DNA of 64,000 nt, from NCBI GenBank assembly GCA_012861695.1, contig JAAOOA010000170.1:451001-515000 (forward strand), given 5' to 3'. The notes beneath the pieces were generated by a model, which ran no database searches, had not been told where the DNA came from, and saw nothing but the letters and a program-made list of their open reading frames with translations. Origin of the DNA: Trematomus loennbergii (Eukaryota > Chordata > Actinopteri > Perciformes > Nototheniidae). The position numbers were made by a program, and so were the translations under genes. Of this stretch, positions 1-9,565 are shown piece by piece. Each line of letters starts with the position of its first letter. Position 1 is the stretch's first letter.

Positions 1-1560
1 TAAATCTCTTAATTTTGACCTCAAAGTGCACCAGATTGATGCATTTAACTTCAATATAAAGAAAAACATCTTCTGTTGTAACAACAATAACATTATAAAT
101 AGTAACATAGCTGAACATGGTATTGCACATTTAGCTTCAGTGTTACTGACCTGAGATGTTTTATTACATGAATTAAGGTGACTGAGGCTTTTTAACATAG
201 ACTTTTCAGTGTCCCACATACCCACATACCGTTCACCATCCCCCCCCCCCTACTGTATGTTGATTTTTGACTTTGTTTGCCTACATGTAAATGGGTGGCA
301 TTTAGTACCTACCCCCCTCTGAGTGAATACCTGTTGTACCTGTCCGGGGCTAAGCCCATAGGACGATGCTCTGATGTTATCACCCTCGCACATTTGTCAT
401 ATGTTTACAAAAAACGATGTTAACACTTTCTCGTTCTTAATGTATGCTATATTTAGGGTCGATATGTGTTGAATTAACTTTAAAATAGCAGATCACTGTG
501 ACCGGATATAGTTTTTTCGGCTTAGTGAACGTGTGTCTCTTCGTCCGCGGCTCCTCCGTGCAGAGAGGTTGCAGCGGTGTGTGTCAGCAACGTGCAGTCA
601 GGGGAGGCACGGATTGGCCGTCGGGAGAGTCGGGACTTATCCCTGGCCAGCTGTGAGTTCTGGAGAATCACAGAACGGCCCGGTTCGCTTACGGCCGACA
701 ACACCCCCCCACCCCCCGTTGACAATTCACGAGCGTTAACTCTCTCCCCCCCCCCGTCGCACCTTCTAACAGAGCCCCCCCATATCAAATCCCAATTTAA
801 CCCCTGGCCTCTGGAGCAGAAATGAAAGAGTTTTAAAAATGTTTACGTTTTGGTAAGTTTTTAGGGAAATGTTGTAATATTGCAACGTTGGCCTTAGGTG
901 GGAGCAGAATTTCTGTATTTCTACTCACATTGTCTGAACAAATATATTGAACAACTAAGGGTTAATTTGCAGGATTGATTGCTTACTTAGCCCTATATCA
1001 GTATATAGCATGAATAATAATCACACATCACTCATATTTGTTATGAAAAATCATTTATCATTTATTAAATAGTAAGTCGCTTTGGATAAAAGCGTCAGCT
1101 AAATGCAATTTATGAAAGCCTCACTCAGGATTCTTTTACCAAGTGTTTTTATTGCTCTTGGGGCATTAAAAACAAGATTTTAACTTTAGTTTTTATATAA
1201 TATCTGCATATTCTCTTGTGAAAAACTAAGTCTTAGTTTGGCCATAGTTATTTAATATATAAAGACTATATATTATTGAATTACAAGATTAGATATACTT
1301 CATTTGATCTAAAATATTGATGTGTTCAAATGCTCTTGTAAACAAAACTGAAAGTCCATGAAAAGCTGTCTTCCTGTTTCTGTGAAGGAAGCGCCATCTC
1401 CTGGTTAAATCCTGAAATTGAAAATCTGGCAACGCCCTCTTGGAAAATAGTGGGAGGGCTTAACATTCCCAGATACTGGTCTTTGGCAGGTCTTAGGCAG
1501 GTAACTGGCAGGTAGTAGGCAGGAAGCAGTAAGCTGGAGTCTGAAATAAGATGCTCCATC
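1..1560. repeat. Repeat R1, left copy (arm plus core), truncated by window start
   Basis: Positions 1-345 recur directly at about 35950-36370 and as a reverse complement at 2320-2730. Positions 715-1560 recur directly at 36390-37110. The two copies differ by an internal block of about 335 bp (380-715), present here and absent at 36388, and by an 85-bp gap near 200. Short ORFs inside have no recognisable domain. The arrangement arm, core, inverted arm suggests an element with long terminal inverted repeats. The superfamily is not recognised. Confidence 0.7.
1068..1110 (+). repeat. Fish SINE/LINE conserved 3' tail motif
   Basis: The stretch containing GTAAGTCGCTTTGGATAAAA followed by GCGTCAGCTAAATG is the widely dispersed 3' tail of fish SINE/LINE families (established knowledge). 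The same stretch occurs inside the second R1 copy at 36760-36805, so it was part of R1 before duplication. Confidence 0.6.
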
Positions 1561-1564
1561 TGTA

Positions 1565-1690
1565 TATATTATACGTGGGTAGCTATGACGTCAGAAGGAG
1601 TTACCGTAAATGAGAGCTGCCGTAAAAGTGTTTCTAGGATTTCTAAACGAACTATTACAGCTGTTATAAAGCATTAAATAAAAAGTCATG
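1565..1690 (+). repeat. 125-bp direct repeat DR1, left copy
   Basis: About 125 bp starting TATTATACGTGGGTAGCTAT are repeated almost exactly at 3298-3422. Together they bracket the 1.6 kb that contains the right arm of R1. No coding potential was seen. Confidence 0.8.
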
Positions 1691-1691
1691 A

Positions 1692-1806
1692 AAGAGATAA
1701 GGAGGAGAAAAGGTTTAAGGAAGTAAGCAAGGAATACAGAATGTCGAAATCCTCTGTTTCACGCAATGTCGAACATTGAAGACAGAGGACGGCGGTCCCC
1801 CAATCT
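1692..1806 (+). repeat. Dispersed block with helix-turn-helix-like peptide, copy 1
   Basis: This block of about 110 bp recurs at 12612-12732 with few changes. One frame reads KEVSKEYRMSKSSVSRNVEH then stop, which resembles the recognition-helix region of transposase HTH domains (EY-x-MS-x-S-x-VSR). It is far too short to be a gene. It is either a remnant of a DNA transposon or a chance reading. Confidence 0.45.
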
Positions 1807-1918
1807 ACATTTAGTTTATTAAGAAATACATATTTTTAGCTTTTTTGATCTGCAGTAGGAAATGGAGCGGACCTGCAGAGAGTAGCGACAGAGAAGGGCT
1901 GGTCAACCTGATCTGTAA

Positions 1919-2262
1919 AGTGATCTAACTAAGTGCTATTCATATTCTTGATGGGAAGTGCAGTGTAAATGGGGGGCCTATATGCATTTGAAAAGCAATA
2001 TAAATCACACAGTTAGTATACAATAGGCTTAAAAGCACCATCGATAACCATTGCCCTTCTCCTATTCAAACCAAAAGAGAAAATGCAGATATTACACTCT
2101 GAAAAGAAAGGGTAGACATATCTGTACTCTTAGTGCCAAGCTATTCATTCGCAGAAATGTAAGTGATCTAACTAAGTTCTATTCATATTCTTGACGGGAA
2201 GAGTTAGTATACAATAGGCTTTAAAAGCACCATCGATAACCATTGCATTCTCCAAATCAAAC
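1919..2262 (+). repeat. Internal direct repeat pair (1919-2060 and 2161-2255)
   Basis: Both copies contain GTGATCTAACTAAG, CATATTCTTGA and, after a variable spacer, GTTAGTATACAATAGGCTT plus the following CACCATCGATAACC. The first copy has about 50 bp extra between the two parts. No gene was seen in 1810-2310. Confidence 0.7.
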
Positions 2263-2309
2263 CAAGGTATCTTGGGTCAGTTTTTTCTTCCAAAAAGTTT
2301 GTGACAAGA

Positions 2310-3114
2310 TGTGAAGTTAACAGGTATTCACTCAGAGGGGGGTAGGTACTAAATGCCACCCATTTACATGCAGGCAAACAAAGTCAAAAATCAACATACA
2401 GTAGGGGGGTGGGGGTGGTGAACGGTATGGTCAATGTTTGTAAACACAATCCCCAGGATGTGTCCTAATCAAACCAAAATAGAAAATGCAGATATTACAC
2501 TCAGACATTGGAAAAGTCTATGTTAAAAAGCCTCAGTCACCTTAATTCATGTAATAAAAACATCTCAGGTCAGTAACACTGAAAGCTAAATGTGCAATAC
2601 CATGTTCAGCTATGTTACTATTTATAATGTTATTGTTGTTACAACAGAAGATGTTTTTTCTTTATATTGAAGTTAAATGCATCAATCTGGTGCACTTTGA
2701 GGTCAAAATTAAGAGATTTATGGATACCGCTGGAAAAAGCTGCAGTACATATGCCGAGCCTGTACGTAGCGCTGTAACTTCCTCCACAAAAGCAGCCTTC
2801 TGTTTATTCAACGTGGTGGGGGCCGAGGGAACCGGCAGAGATTTTCGCCGGTCAACGTGTGTGAAAGTTTAAATCTTCCTTCTTGAGCTTTAAAACAAAT
2901 GAATAACAACTATATATAATAATAAAATAAACACCGGCTGTTGTTATGCCTGCTGTAACGTTACTCCGTTCTCCGCTTAAGTAATTATGCCGTTACAAGC
3001 TTCATAGTTGTATTTATCATCTAAATTTGCCGAAACAAGTTTAATATTCTGAAAGCCAAGACTTTGTTTATTTGAAATTAGATGAAAACAAACTGTAACG
3101 GACCCTGCCGTGTT
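2310..3114 (-). repeat. Repeat R1, inverted right arm
   Basis: This is the reverse complement of 35557-36370, and its inner half is the reverse complement of positions 1-345. The outer end reads CGGACCCTGCCGTGTT at 3099-3114, mirrored by AACACGGCAGGGTCCG at 35557, which defines a shared terminus. An apparent 86-codon ORF (2612-2872) lies across it and has no domain. The segment 2993-3072 is also repeated in diverged form at 3220-3299. Confidence 0.7.
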
Positions 3115-3297
3115 CTATGATTACTATGCCTTACTGTACATTCATAATTTCAGCCGGAGGGAGGTGGGCGGCGCTGCGGAGGAGCAGATTGCGAGTGAGA
3201 GGTGCCTGTCATCTTCCCTTTACAAGCTTCACAAATGTATTATATCGTGTGATTTTGGAAATAAAAGTTTCATATTCTGAAAGCCAAGACTTTGTTT

Positions 3298-3422
3298 ATA
3301 TTATACGTGGGTAGCTATGACATCAGAAGGAGTTACCGTAAATGAGAGCTGCCGTAAAAGTGTTTCTAGGATTTCTAAACGAACTATTACAGCTGTTATA
3401 AAGCATTAAATAAAAAGTCATG
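3298..3422 (+). repeat. 125-bp direct repeat DR1, right copy
   Basis: Near-identical to 1565-1690, with one difference visible early (GACGTCAGAAGG there, GACATCAGAAGG here). The 180 bp that follow (3423-3600) show nothing recognisable. Confidence 0.8.
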
Positions 3423-3624
3423 ACAGAGATGAGGGAATGCTCTGGTTTTTGGACAAAATTAACATGGGATCACTCCCGTCACCGGACAAACTTCGTCTCA
3501 CTGGAATATTAACGGTCATAGTCAATAAAATCGTCCCATGTATCGGCCAATGACGGGAGAGTTTTGAAAGAGACAAAACACTGTTCCACACATTTAAAAA
3601 CACTTAAACAATTAAACAATGTTT

Positions 3625-3780
3625 ACCCAAGGATTCAGGCACCTTCCTGGCTTGTAAAGTGCAGTTATGCGCCCTGGAGGTATTGCACTATTTACAAAAT
3701 GTATACCCAGGATTCAGGCACCTTCCCTGGCTTGTAAAGTGCAGTTATGTGCCATGGAGGTATTCTGCTATTTACAAATG
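3625..3780 (+). repeat. 79-bp block, two tandem copies (left border of composite element)
   Basis: Two tandem units contain CAGGCACCTTCC, GGCTTGTAAAGTGCAGTTATG and CCTGGAGGTATT. Two more units lie at 4630-4770 in the same orientation. Reverse-complement copies occur at 11690-11723 and 12476-12540. Inverted placement on both sides of the satellite-rich region makes this a candidate element border. Confidence 0.75.
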
Positions 3781-3784
3781 TAGC

Positions 3785-4010
3785 ACTCTGTTTATTTCAC
3801 ACCTCCAGGAGGAGACCGGGAAAATCACCTCTCTTGCCCGCTCACAGAGCCCCGAAGGACGGACTGAGACCTCCAGCACGTCCCTAACAGTGGGACTCTG
3901 TATTCACACCTCCAGGAGAGAGGGGAAATCACCTCTCTGCCCGCTCACAGAGCCCCAAGGACGGACTCGAGACCTCCAGCATGTCCCCATAACAGTGGCA
4001 CCTCCATAAC
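3785..4010 (+). repeat. Two-copy tandem repeat, about 105 bp
   Basis: Units share CACACCTCCAGGAG, AATCACCTCTCT, GCCCGCTCACAGAGCCCC and GACCTCCAGCA. They are moderately diverged by indels. No gene was seen. Confidence 0.75.
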
Positions 4011-4090
4011 CTTGCACACCCTGAGTCCCCGGGCCCCCACAGTTAAGCACTCCCCCACGGACTAAACACAGGTATTCACACCCACCAGAA

Positions 4091-4320
4091 CCTCGTGCCC
4101 CTGGTGACCCTAAAGGGGGTGGATTTTGTGGTGCTTCTATGTCCGCCCATCAGCATCCATATTCGGCCTTCTTCACGGCACCACCACCCCTTCTGTGGAG
4201 GGTATTCTCGTGCCCCTGGTGACCCTAAAGGGGGTGGATTTTGTGGTGCTTTTATGTCCGCCCATCAGCATCCAAATTCGGCCTTCTTATTGGCACCACC
4301 ACCCCCCTTCTGGGCTGGAG
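4091..4320 (+). repeat. Two-copy tandem repeat, 115 bp
   Basis: The motif CTCGTGCCCCTGGTGACCCT begins at about 4093 and again at about 4208. Both units continue with GGGGGTGGATTTTGTGGTGC and CGCCCATCAGCATCCA. Short ORFs over it only reflect the repeat. Confidence 0.85.
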
Positions 4321-4487
4321 GTTCAAACACTTTAACTTTTGTTCACCCTCCTCTGGCTTACACCTCCTCCGCCAACACTTGAGCGCTCATCACAGGGTTC
4401 AGCACCCCGGTGCTGATGGAAAGTGGCACTTTATCTGCCCCTGGTAACCATCAAGGTTATTGTTTTTTTTTTTTTTTTTTTATTTGA

Positions 4488-4597
4488 ACAAAAACCACAG
4501 TACACACAGCCTAAAACATCAACTATTTACACGTTGCAGGAACAAAAACCACAGTACACACAGCCTAAAACATCAACTATTTACACGTAGCACTACT
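4488..4597 (+). repeat. Two-copy tandem repeat, 55 bp
   Basis: Two adjacent units of AACAAAAACCACAGTACACA plus CAGCCTAAAACATCAACTAT and TTACACGT. A T-homopolymer of about 20 nt (4461-4480) precedes them. Confidence 0.85.
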
Positions 4598-4629
4598 GCT
4601 GCTATAACAGTACTACTAATTTTTACCCT

Positions 4630-4775
4630 ACGTTTTAAAGTGCAGTTATGCGCCCTGGAGGTGTTGCACTATTAACAAAATGTATGCCCAGGATTCTGGC
4701 ACCTTCCCTGGCTTGTAAAGTGCAGTTATGCGCCCTGGAGATATTGTACTATTTACAAAATGTATACACAGGATT
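4630..4775 (+). repeat. 79-bp block, second tandem pair
   Basis: Two units carry AAAGTGCAGTTATGCGCCCT and CAAAATGTATGCCCAGGATT, the same block as at 3625-3780. They lie just downstream of the 3' end of the minus-strand recombinase ORF. Confidence 0.75.
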
Positions 4776-5026
4776 ATAATAATAATTATATACACGGTAT
4801 ACATATTCACAATGTTTAGCGGGATTCAGGGGACCAATTAGGCGTCTAATTCTTACGGTGCACCAGGGCAAACAGGTTGAGTCCACGGCCCCTGCCCCAT
4901 CATCAGGAGTGTCAACCAGCCCCGGTCCCGACTTCATTGGCCTCTTTCCCTCCCGCTTCCGCTTCCGCTGCTGCTGCTGCCGCTCCAATGACCCATCAGG
5001 TGTAAGAGTATGTGCTTGTACTGTTA

Positions 5027-6262
5027 TCAGCCCTCTTCGGAGGTCTCCCCATCTGACAGCGGTAGACATCCTTCTGATGATGATGCAGCTGCTGCCGCAT
5101 CTGATGACGCCCTGAACATGGAGCGGATTCTCAATGCCTCCTTTATTCCCGGCGCATTCGCGTAGAACCGGTCCGCCGTGGTTACGTCGTGACACATAAA
5201 CCTGGCGAGAATCGACCGGCTTTCTGGATCTTGGTGATGCTTGATATTGTCAGCCAGGGCAGTGCGCAGGATTGTGAAGGTGACGGCTGTTTCTAGCCCA
5301 GCATCAGCCCATGCCCTCTTCAAGTGAGCGTTCAGGTTCTTGGAGGCCCGATTCCCCCTTGTGAAAAGGAAGAATTCATTCTGAGGACCCAGCAATGCCT
5401 CTTTAATCCCCATCCACCGCATGACCCAGCTAAACTCCTCTACTGTAAGCGCCAGCTGTGCTTCGCCATATGTCTTGGCCGTCTTGTGATCCTGCACATG
5501 GATGATGTAGCCCTCAGCAGTTCCCCTGCCCTCTAAGACCTCACTGTTTTTCATGTTTGCGTACACGCCCGTACGGTGGCCATACAGGAGGCTCCAATGG
5601 AGGGTGAGATAGCCATAGAGAAGCTTCTGGGTGGTTGAGGTCGGCGTGCCGGCCATCAGGTCGAGGAGCTCCGGGATGCGCTTCTCAGCGGCCGCCATGG
5701 CGGCGAGAAGCTCCGCCTGGCTCGGCAGACGATCCAGTTTGTTCCTCTTCACCTTAAACTGATGTAGAGTGACTGCCTTATTCAAGTGTTTCATGTTGGC
5801 TTTCACCTCTCTCATTATGTGGGTCATATCAGACTGGGTGAGCTTGCACCCCCGGGGCTTTGACTCAGACATGTACCCCATGAACTGGTGCACATTCTTC
5901 AGGAAGAACTCTGATGTTGTGACTGCCCGGCCCGGCTTTACAATATACTCGCTCCAGCCACGGATCATCTTCATGTTTCTTAGGAACAGCCAGTCTGACA
6001 GGCGGTTAACACCATGGGCCATGTATACTATGAAGTTCTTTATCCGGCTGATCTTCGACACAACATTGTCTTTCTGTTTTACTGTCGGAGCGACACCCAA
6101 ACAATGATCCAAGTATGTCTGAAGGTACGCCTCCATGCTTCTAGGCAACGTGATTTCACGCATGGTATTCCCCCGTCCACACCCAGTGGACCAGTAATTT
6201 GAGGGAGAGGGCAAGTCATTAGCCAGCTTAGAGGCACGGGTCTTCCGGCATACAGGGGTCTC
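5027..6262 (-). CDS. Tyrosine recombinase of a transposable element (Crypton-like)
   Basis: This 395-codon ORF on the minus strand ends at 5027. Its open frame runs upstream past 6214 to about 6262 without a Met that is clearly the start, so the true start or exon border is uncertain. Numbering from 6214, a tyrosine-recombinase pentad is visible: R214 in YGHRTGVYANM, K244 in VQDHKTAKTYG, R317 in TFTILRTALA (the usual first box His is T314), H342 in FMCHDVTTADRFYAN, and nucleophile Y351. Residues 25-160 fit a helical core-binding (SAM-like) domain, and the C-terminus is Ala/Ser-rich and acidic. Such enzymes cut and rejoin DNA through a phosphotyrosine link and mobilise Cryptons and related elements. 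It lies between a translatable 57-bp repeat and a zinc-finger ORF on the same strand, suggesting one formerly joined protein. The assignment to recombinases is firm; the superfamily is inferred. Confidence 0.8.
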   Translation of the reverse strand, partial: ETPVCRKTRASKLANDLPSPSNYWSTGCGRGNTMREITLPRSMEAYLQTYLDHCLGVAPTVKQKDNVVSKISRIKNFIVYMAHGVNRLSDWLFLRNMKMIRGWSEYIVKPGRAVTTSEFFLKNVHQFMGYMSESKPRGCKLTQSDMTHIMREVKANMKHLNKAVTLHQFKVKRNKLDRLPSQAELLAAMAAAEKRIPELLDLMAGTPTSTTQKLLYGYLTLHWSLLYGHRTGVYANMKNSEVLEGRGTAEGYIIHVQDHKTAKTYGEAQLALTVEEFSWVMRWMGIKEALLGPQNEFFLFTRGNRASKNLNAHLKRAWADAGLETAVTFTILRTALADNIKHHQDPESRSILARFMCHDVTTADRFYANAPGIKEALRIRSMFRASSDAAAAASSSEGCLPLSDGETSEEG

Positions 6263-6772
6263 GCTACCGGAGGCTACTGGGCAAACATGACAGTTTCCAC
6301 CGGGGTCTTCACAGGGGTCTCGCTACCGGAGGCTACTGCAAACATGACAGTTTCCACCGGGGTCTTCACAGGGGTCTCGCTACCGGAGGCTACTGCAAAC
6401 ATGACAGTTTCCACCGGGGTCTTCACAGGGGTCTCGCTACCGGAGGCTACTGCAAACATGACAGTTTCCACCGGGGTCTTCACAGGGGCGTCTCGCACCG
6501 GAGGCTACTGCAATATGACAGTCTTCACTGGGCTCTTCACAGGGTTCTTACCGGTCTCTTCCACCGGAGGCTACTGCAAGCATGACAGTCTTCACCGGGC
6601 TCTTCACAGGGTCCGCTACCGGAGGCTACTGCAAGCATGACAGTCTTCACCGGGCTCTCACAGGGGTCCCGCTACCGGAGGTTACTGGGGAATGCATGAC
6701 AGTCTTCACCGGGGTCTTCACAGGGTATTGCTGTGAGGCTACTGTGTTTATGCCGGAGGTACTTGGGATTGC
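6236..6772 (-). repeat. 57-bp tandem repeat, translatable linker
   Basis: About eight to nine units of 57 bp, with CATGACAGTTTCCACCGGGG, TCTTCACAGGGGTCTCGCTA and CCGGAGGCTACTGCAAA on the plus strand. Units at 6290-6500 are nearly identical; those at 6500-6770 are diverged and have indels. On the minus strand each clean unit encodes 19 residues (GSETPVKTPVETVMFAVAS), and the array keeps one open frame at 6274-6498. It sits exactly between the zinc-finger ORF and the recombinase ORF. Reading on into the recombinase is broken by two extra bases (GCCCAG instead of GCAG) near 6288, and frame is lost again in the diverged units. Confidence 0.85.
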
Positions 6773-6868
6773 CAGGCCTTAAATCGTATACATTCGTCCT
6801 CTTCCTCAAGCACAGCAGCACTCTGCTTCCTGGGTTTTAGCTCCTTTTCAGCCTGGAGCGCAGGGTCT

Positions 6869-7336
6869 TCACTCATCATTGAGGGCATCCTTCTGAGCCC
6901 TCAATGCCACATTTTCCAGCATCACCTGCCTGCAGTCCTCGTTGTCACACTCGGTATGTGGGGAGAAGGGTGGAGGGTGCCCGGGGTATTCCTCCTCATT
7001 GTCTATATCCAATGATGTAGCCATTCCAATGATGGGGTTAGTCTCACGGAGGTCATGGAGCAACTGCAGTGCCACACTATGCTTCAGCCTTGCCATGACC
7101 TGCTGTGCCTCATGTCGGGACAACTCAGGGTGGTCATGTTTTACATGACGGTCCAGTCTCTTACCAGCGTACGAACACCTAGCGATGGGACAGGGTTTGG
7201 TCCGAACATTTATCCTTCCACTGGCTATTTTCAGGAGGATTCCCCTCTCCTCCAAGTTCCGCACTGCATGCTTGTGCTTAAGGTGTTTGTTCAATGCCAG
7301 ATAGAAGAGTCTGCACACCGGGCATTCAGATGACAT
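6869..7336 (-). CDS. Two-zinc-finger protein, probable N-terminal part of the recombinase element
   Basis: The open frame runs from 7369; the likely Met is at 7336 (MSSECPVC...), giving about 155 residues. In frame numbering from 7369, finger 1 is C16-x2-C19-x9-H29 with H32/H34 (ECPVCRLFYLALNKHLKHKH). Finger 2 is C60-x4-C65-x9-H75 with H78/H80 (CPIARCSYAGKRLDRHVKHDH). An acidic stretch (NEEEYPGH) and a short possible coiled coil (QVMLENVALRAQKDALNDE) follow, then a stop at 6869. A second frame continues immediately (SEDPALQAEKELKPRKQSA to about 6745) with similarly charged composition, so a frameshift or splice near 6872 is likely. The role is presumably sequence-specific DNA binding for the adjacent recombinase (inference). 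The ORF is not identified with any named gene. Confidence 0.55.
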   Translation of the reverse strand: MSSECPVCRLFYLALNKHLKHKHAVRNLEERGILLKIASGRINVRTKPCPIARCSYAGKRLDRHVKHDHPELSRHEAQQVMARLKHSVALQLLHDLRETNPIIGMATSLDIDNEEEYPGHPPPFSPHTECDNEDCRQVMLENVALRAQKDALNDE

Positions 7337-7399
7337 CCTTACTGAAACACACATAATGAATTTGATCAAAATGATGTTATAGTTCTCCGTTTATATGCG

Positions 7400-7620
7400 T
7401 TAGCGTGATCGGTGGTTGCGACACTGGGTCCGATGCATCAATTCATGGTGCATGGACCAAGGGAGGTATTGGGTTACCACCGGGTCAGATGGTCCCACCT
7501 CCGCACCAACGCGGGGCTGGTGATGGCAACATTGGGTCCGATGCATCAATACATGGTGCCCCGACCATGAGAGGGTTTGGGGTACCCCGGAACCAGGCAC
7601 CACCCCAGCAGGAAACGGGT
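7400..7620 (+). repeat. Diverged two-copy repeat, about 108 bp
   Basis: TGGGTCCGATGCATCAAT occurs at 7425 and 7533, each followed by CATGGTGC, GACCA and a GGGTTNGGGTNCC-like stretch. The copies are considerably diverged. The following 7620-7790 shows nothing recognisable. Confidence 0.65.
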
Positions 7621-7794
7621 TGTATGGTCAAAGGAGGAAAGAGTGATAGAACCGGGGTAAAGCAAAGAAAGTGTCCGACAATAGTTACTTGTGAGGCGGC
7701 CAGAGAGTCTGTCATATCTCGGTCCTATCCTCCAGGCAACGCTGTGGCCAAAACTGGGCTAAAAACAAAAAAAACACAAAATATTTCATCCAGG

Positions 7795-8700
7795 GAAATT
7801 TGGGTGAAAATGAAAAAAAGTATCCGGAAATAGTGCCTCATGACCCAGTAGGAGTCCCCTGTCGACTCCCATGGCTTTCCTCCAGGGCAAAATCATCCAA
7901 CTCAACTTTTGTGAGAACCGGGAAAAGGGGTCAAAATGGAAAAAATTGTACCCCAAAATAGTGCCTCATGACCCAGCAGGAGTCCCCTGTCGACTCCCAT
8001 GGCTTTCCTCCATGGGCAAAATTATCCAACTCAACTTTTGTGAGAACCGGGAAAAGGGGTCAAAATGGAAAAATTGTACCCCAAAATAGTGCCTCATGAC
8101 CCAGCAGGAGTCCCCTGTTGACTCCTATGGCTTTCCTCCATGGGCAAAATCCTCCAACTCAACTTTTGTGAGAACCGGGAAAAGGGTCAAAATGGAAAAA
8201 TTGTACCCCAAAATAGTGCCTCATGACCCAGCAGGAGTCCCCTGTCGACTCCCATGGCTTTCCTCCATGGGCAAAATCATCCAACTCAACTTTTGTGAGA
8301 ACCGGGAAAAGGGGTCAAAATGGAAAAATTGTACCCCAAAATAGTGCCTCATGACCCAGCAGGAGTCCCCTGTCGACTCCCGTGACAATCCTCCATGGGC
8401 AAAATCATTAAACTCCACTTTTGTGAGAACAGGAAAACGGGTCAAAATGAGAATTGTACCCCAAATAGTAGTGCCTCATGACCCCGCAGAAGTCCCCTGT
8501 CGACTCCCGTGACAATCCTCCATGGGCAAAATCATTAAACTCAACTTTTGTGAGAAGCAGGAAAACGGGTCAAAATGAGAAAATTGTACCCCAAAATAGT
8601 GCCTCATGACCCGCAGGAGTCCCCCGCGGACTCCCCTGACAATCCTCCATGGGCAAAATCATCCAACTCAACTTTTGTGAGAACCGGGCAAAGGGGTGAA
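7795..8700 (+). repeat. 128-bp satellite, subfamily A (about 7 units)
   Basis: GTGCCTCATGACCC recurs at 7833, 7961, 8089, 8216, 8344, 8471 and 8599, a period of 127-128 bp. Units also share GGAGTCCCCTGTCGACTCCC, CCTCCATGGGCAAAATCAT and AACTTTTGTGAGAACCGGGA. Open frames through it are by-products of the repeat. Confidence 0.95.
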
Positions 8701-9565
8701 AATGTAAAAATTATGCCCCAAAATAGTGCTTCAAAATCGGGTAGGGTCACCTGCCAAGTGCCCTGACATTCCTCCATGGCTCAAAATGTCGAACTTAAAG
8801 TATTTGGACAACCGGGGAATAGGGTGAAAATGTAAAAATTATGCCCCAAAATAGTGCTTCAAAATCGGGTAGGGTCACCTGCCAAGTGCCTGACATTCCT
8901 CCATGTCTCAAAATGTCGAACTTAAAGTATTTGGACAACCGGGGAATAGGGTGAAAATGTAAAAATTAGCCCCAAAATAGTGCTTCAAAATCGGGTAGGG
9001 TCACCTGCCAAGTGCCCTGACATTCCTCCATGTCTCAAAATGTCGAACTTAAAGTATTTGGACAACCGGGGAATAGGGTGAAAATGTAAAAATTATGCCC
9101 CAAAATAGTGCTTCAAAATCGGGTAGGGTCACCTGCCAAGTGCCCTGACATTCCTCCATGTCTCAAAATGTCGAACTTAAAGTATTTGGACAACCGGGAA
9201 TAGGGTGAAAATGTAAAAATTATGCCCCAAAATAGTGCTTCAAAATCGGGTAGGGTCACCTGCCAAGTGCCCTGACATTCCTCCATGTCTCAAAATGTCG
9301 AACTTAAAGTATTTGGACAACCGGGGAATAGGGTGAAAATATAAAAATTATGCCCCAAAATAGTGCTTCAAAATCGGGTAGGGTCACCTGCCAAGTGCCC
9401 TGACATTCCTCCATGTCTCAAAATGTCGAACTTAAAGTATTTGGACAACCGGGGAATAGGGTGAAAAATGTAAAAATTATGCCCCAAAATAGTGCTTCAA
9501 AGTCGGGTAGAGTCACCTGCAAAGTGCCCTCGCATTCCTCCATGTCGAACTTAAAGTATTTGGAC
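8700..9565 (+). repeat. 128-bp satellite, subfamily B (about 7 units)
   Basis: GTGCTTCAAAATCGGGTAGG recurs from 8726 at about 127-128 bp. Units share CACCTGCCAAGTGCCCTGAC, CTCAAAATGTCGAACTTAAA and TATTTGGACAACCGGGGAAT. Period and register (CCCCAAAATAGTGC, AATCCTCCATG/CATTCCTCCATG) match subfamily A, so both descend from one monomer. The switch is abrupt, within one unit near 8690-8770. Confidence 0.95.

Noticed and set aside
533..825. Overlapping ORFs on both strands at 0.5-0.8 kb
   Set aside because: GC-rich segment of R1 with no domain and absent from the second R1 copy.
2612..2872. ORF with hydrophobic start (MLLFIMLLLLQQKMFFLYIE), also at 35790-36059
   Set aside because: Lies inside repeat R1; the second copy diverges with indels, and the hydrophobic run comes from AT-rich sequence. 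Not a signal peptide of a real gene.
4749..5195. 148-codon minus-strand ORF overlapping the recombinase 3' end
   Set aside because: Overlaps the recombinase in another frame, covers repeat sequence and shows no domain.
7871..8445. Overlapping ORFs of about 70-80 codons at 7.9-8.4 kb
   Set aside because: They follow the 128-bp satellite unit and change frame from unit to unit.
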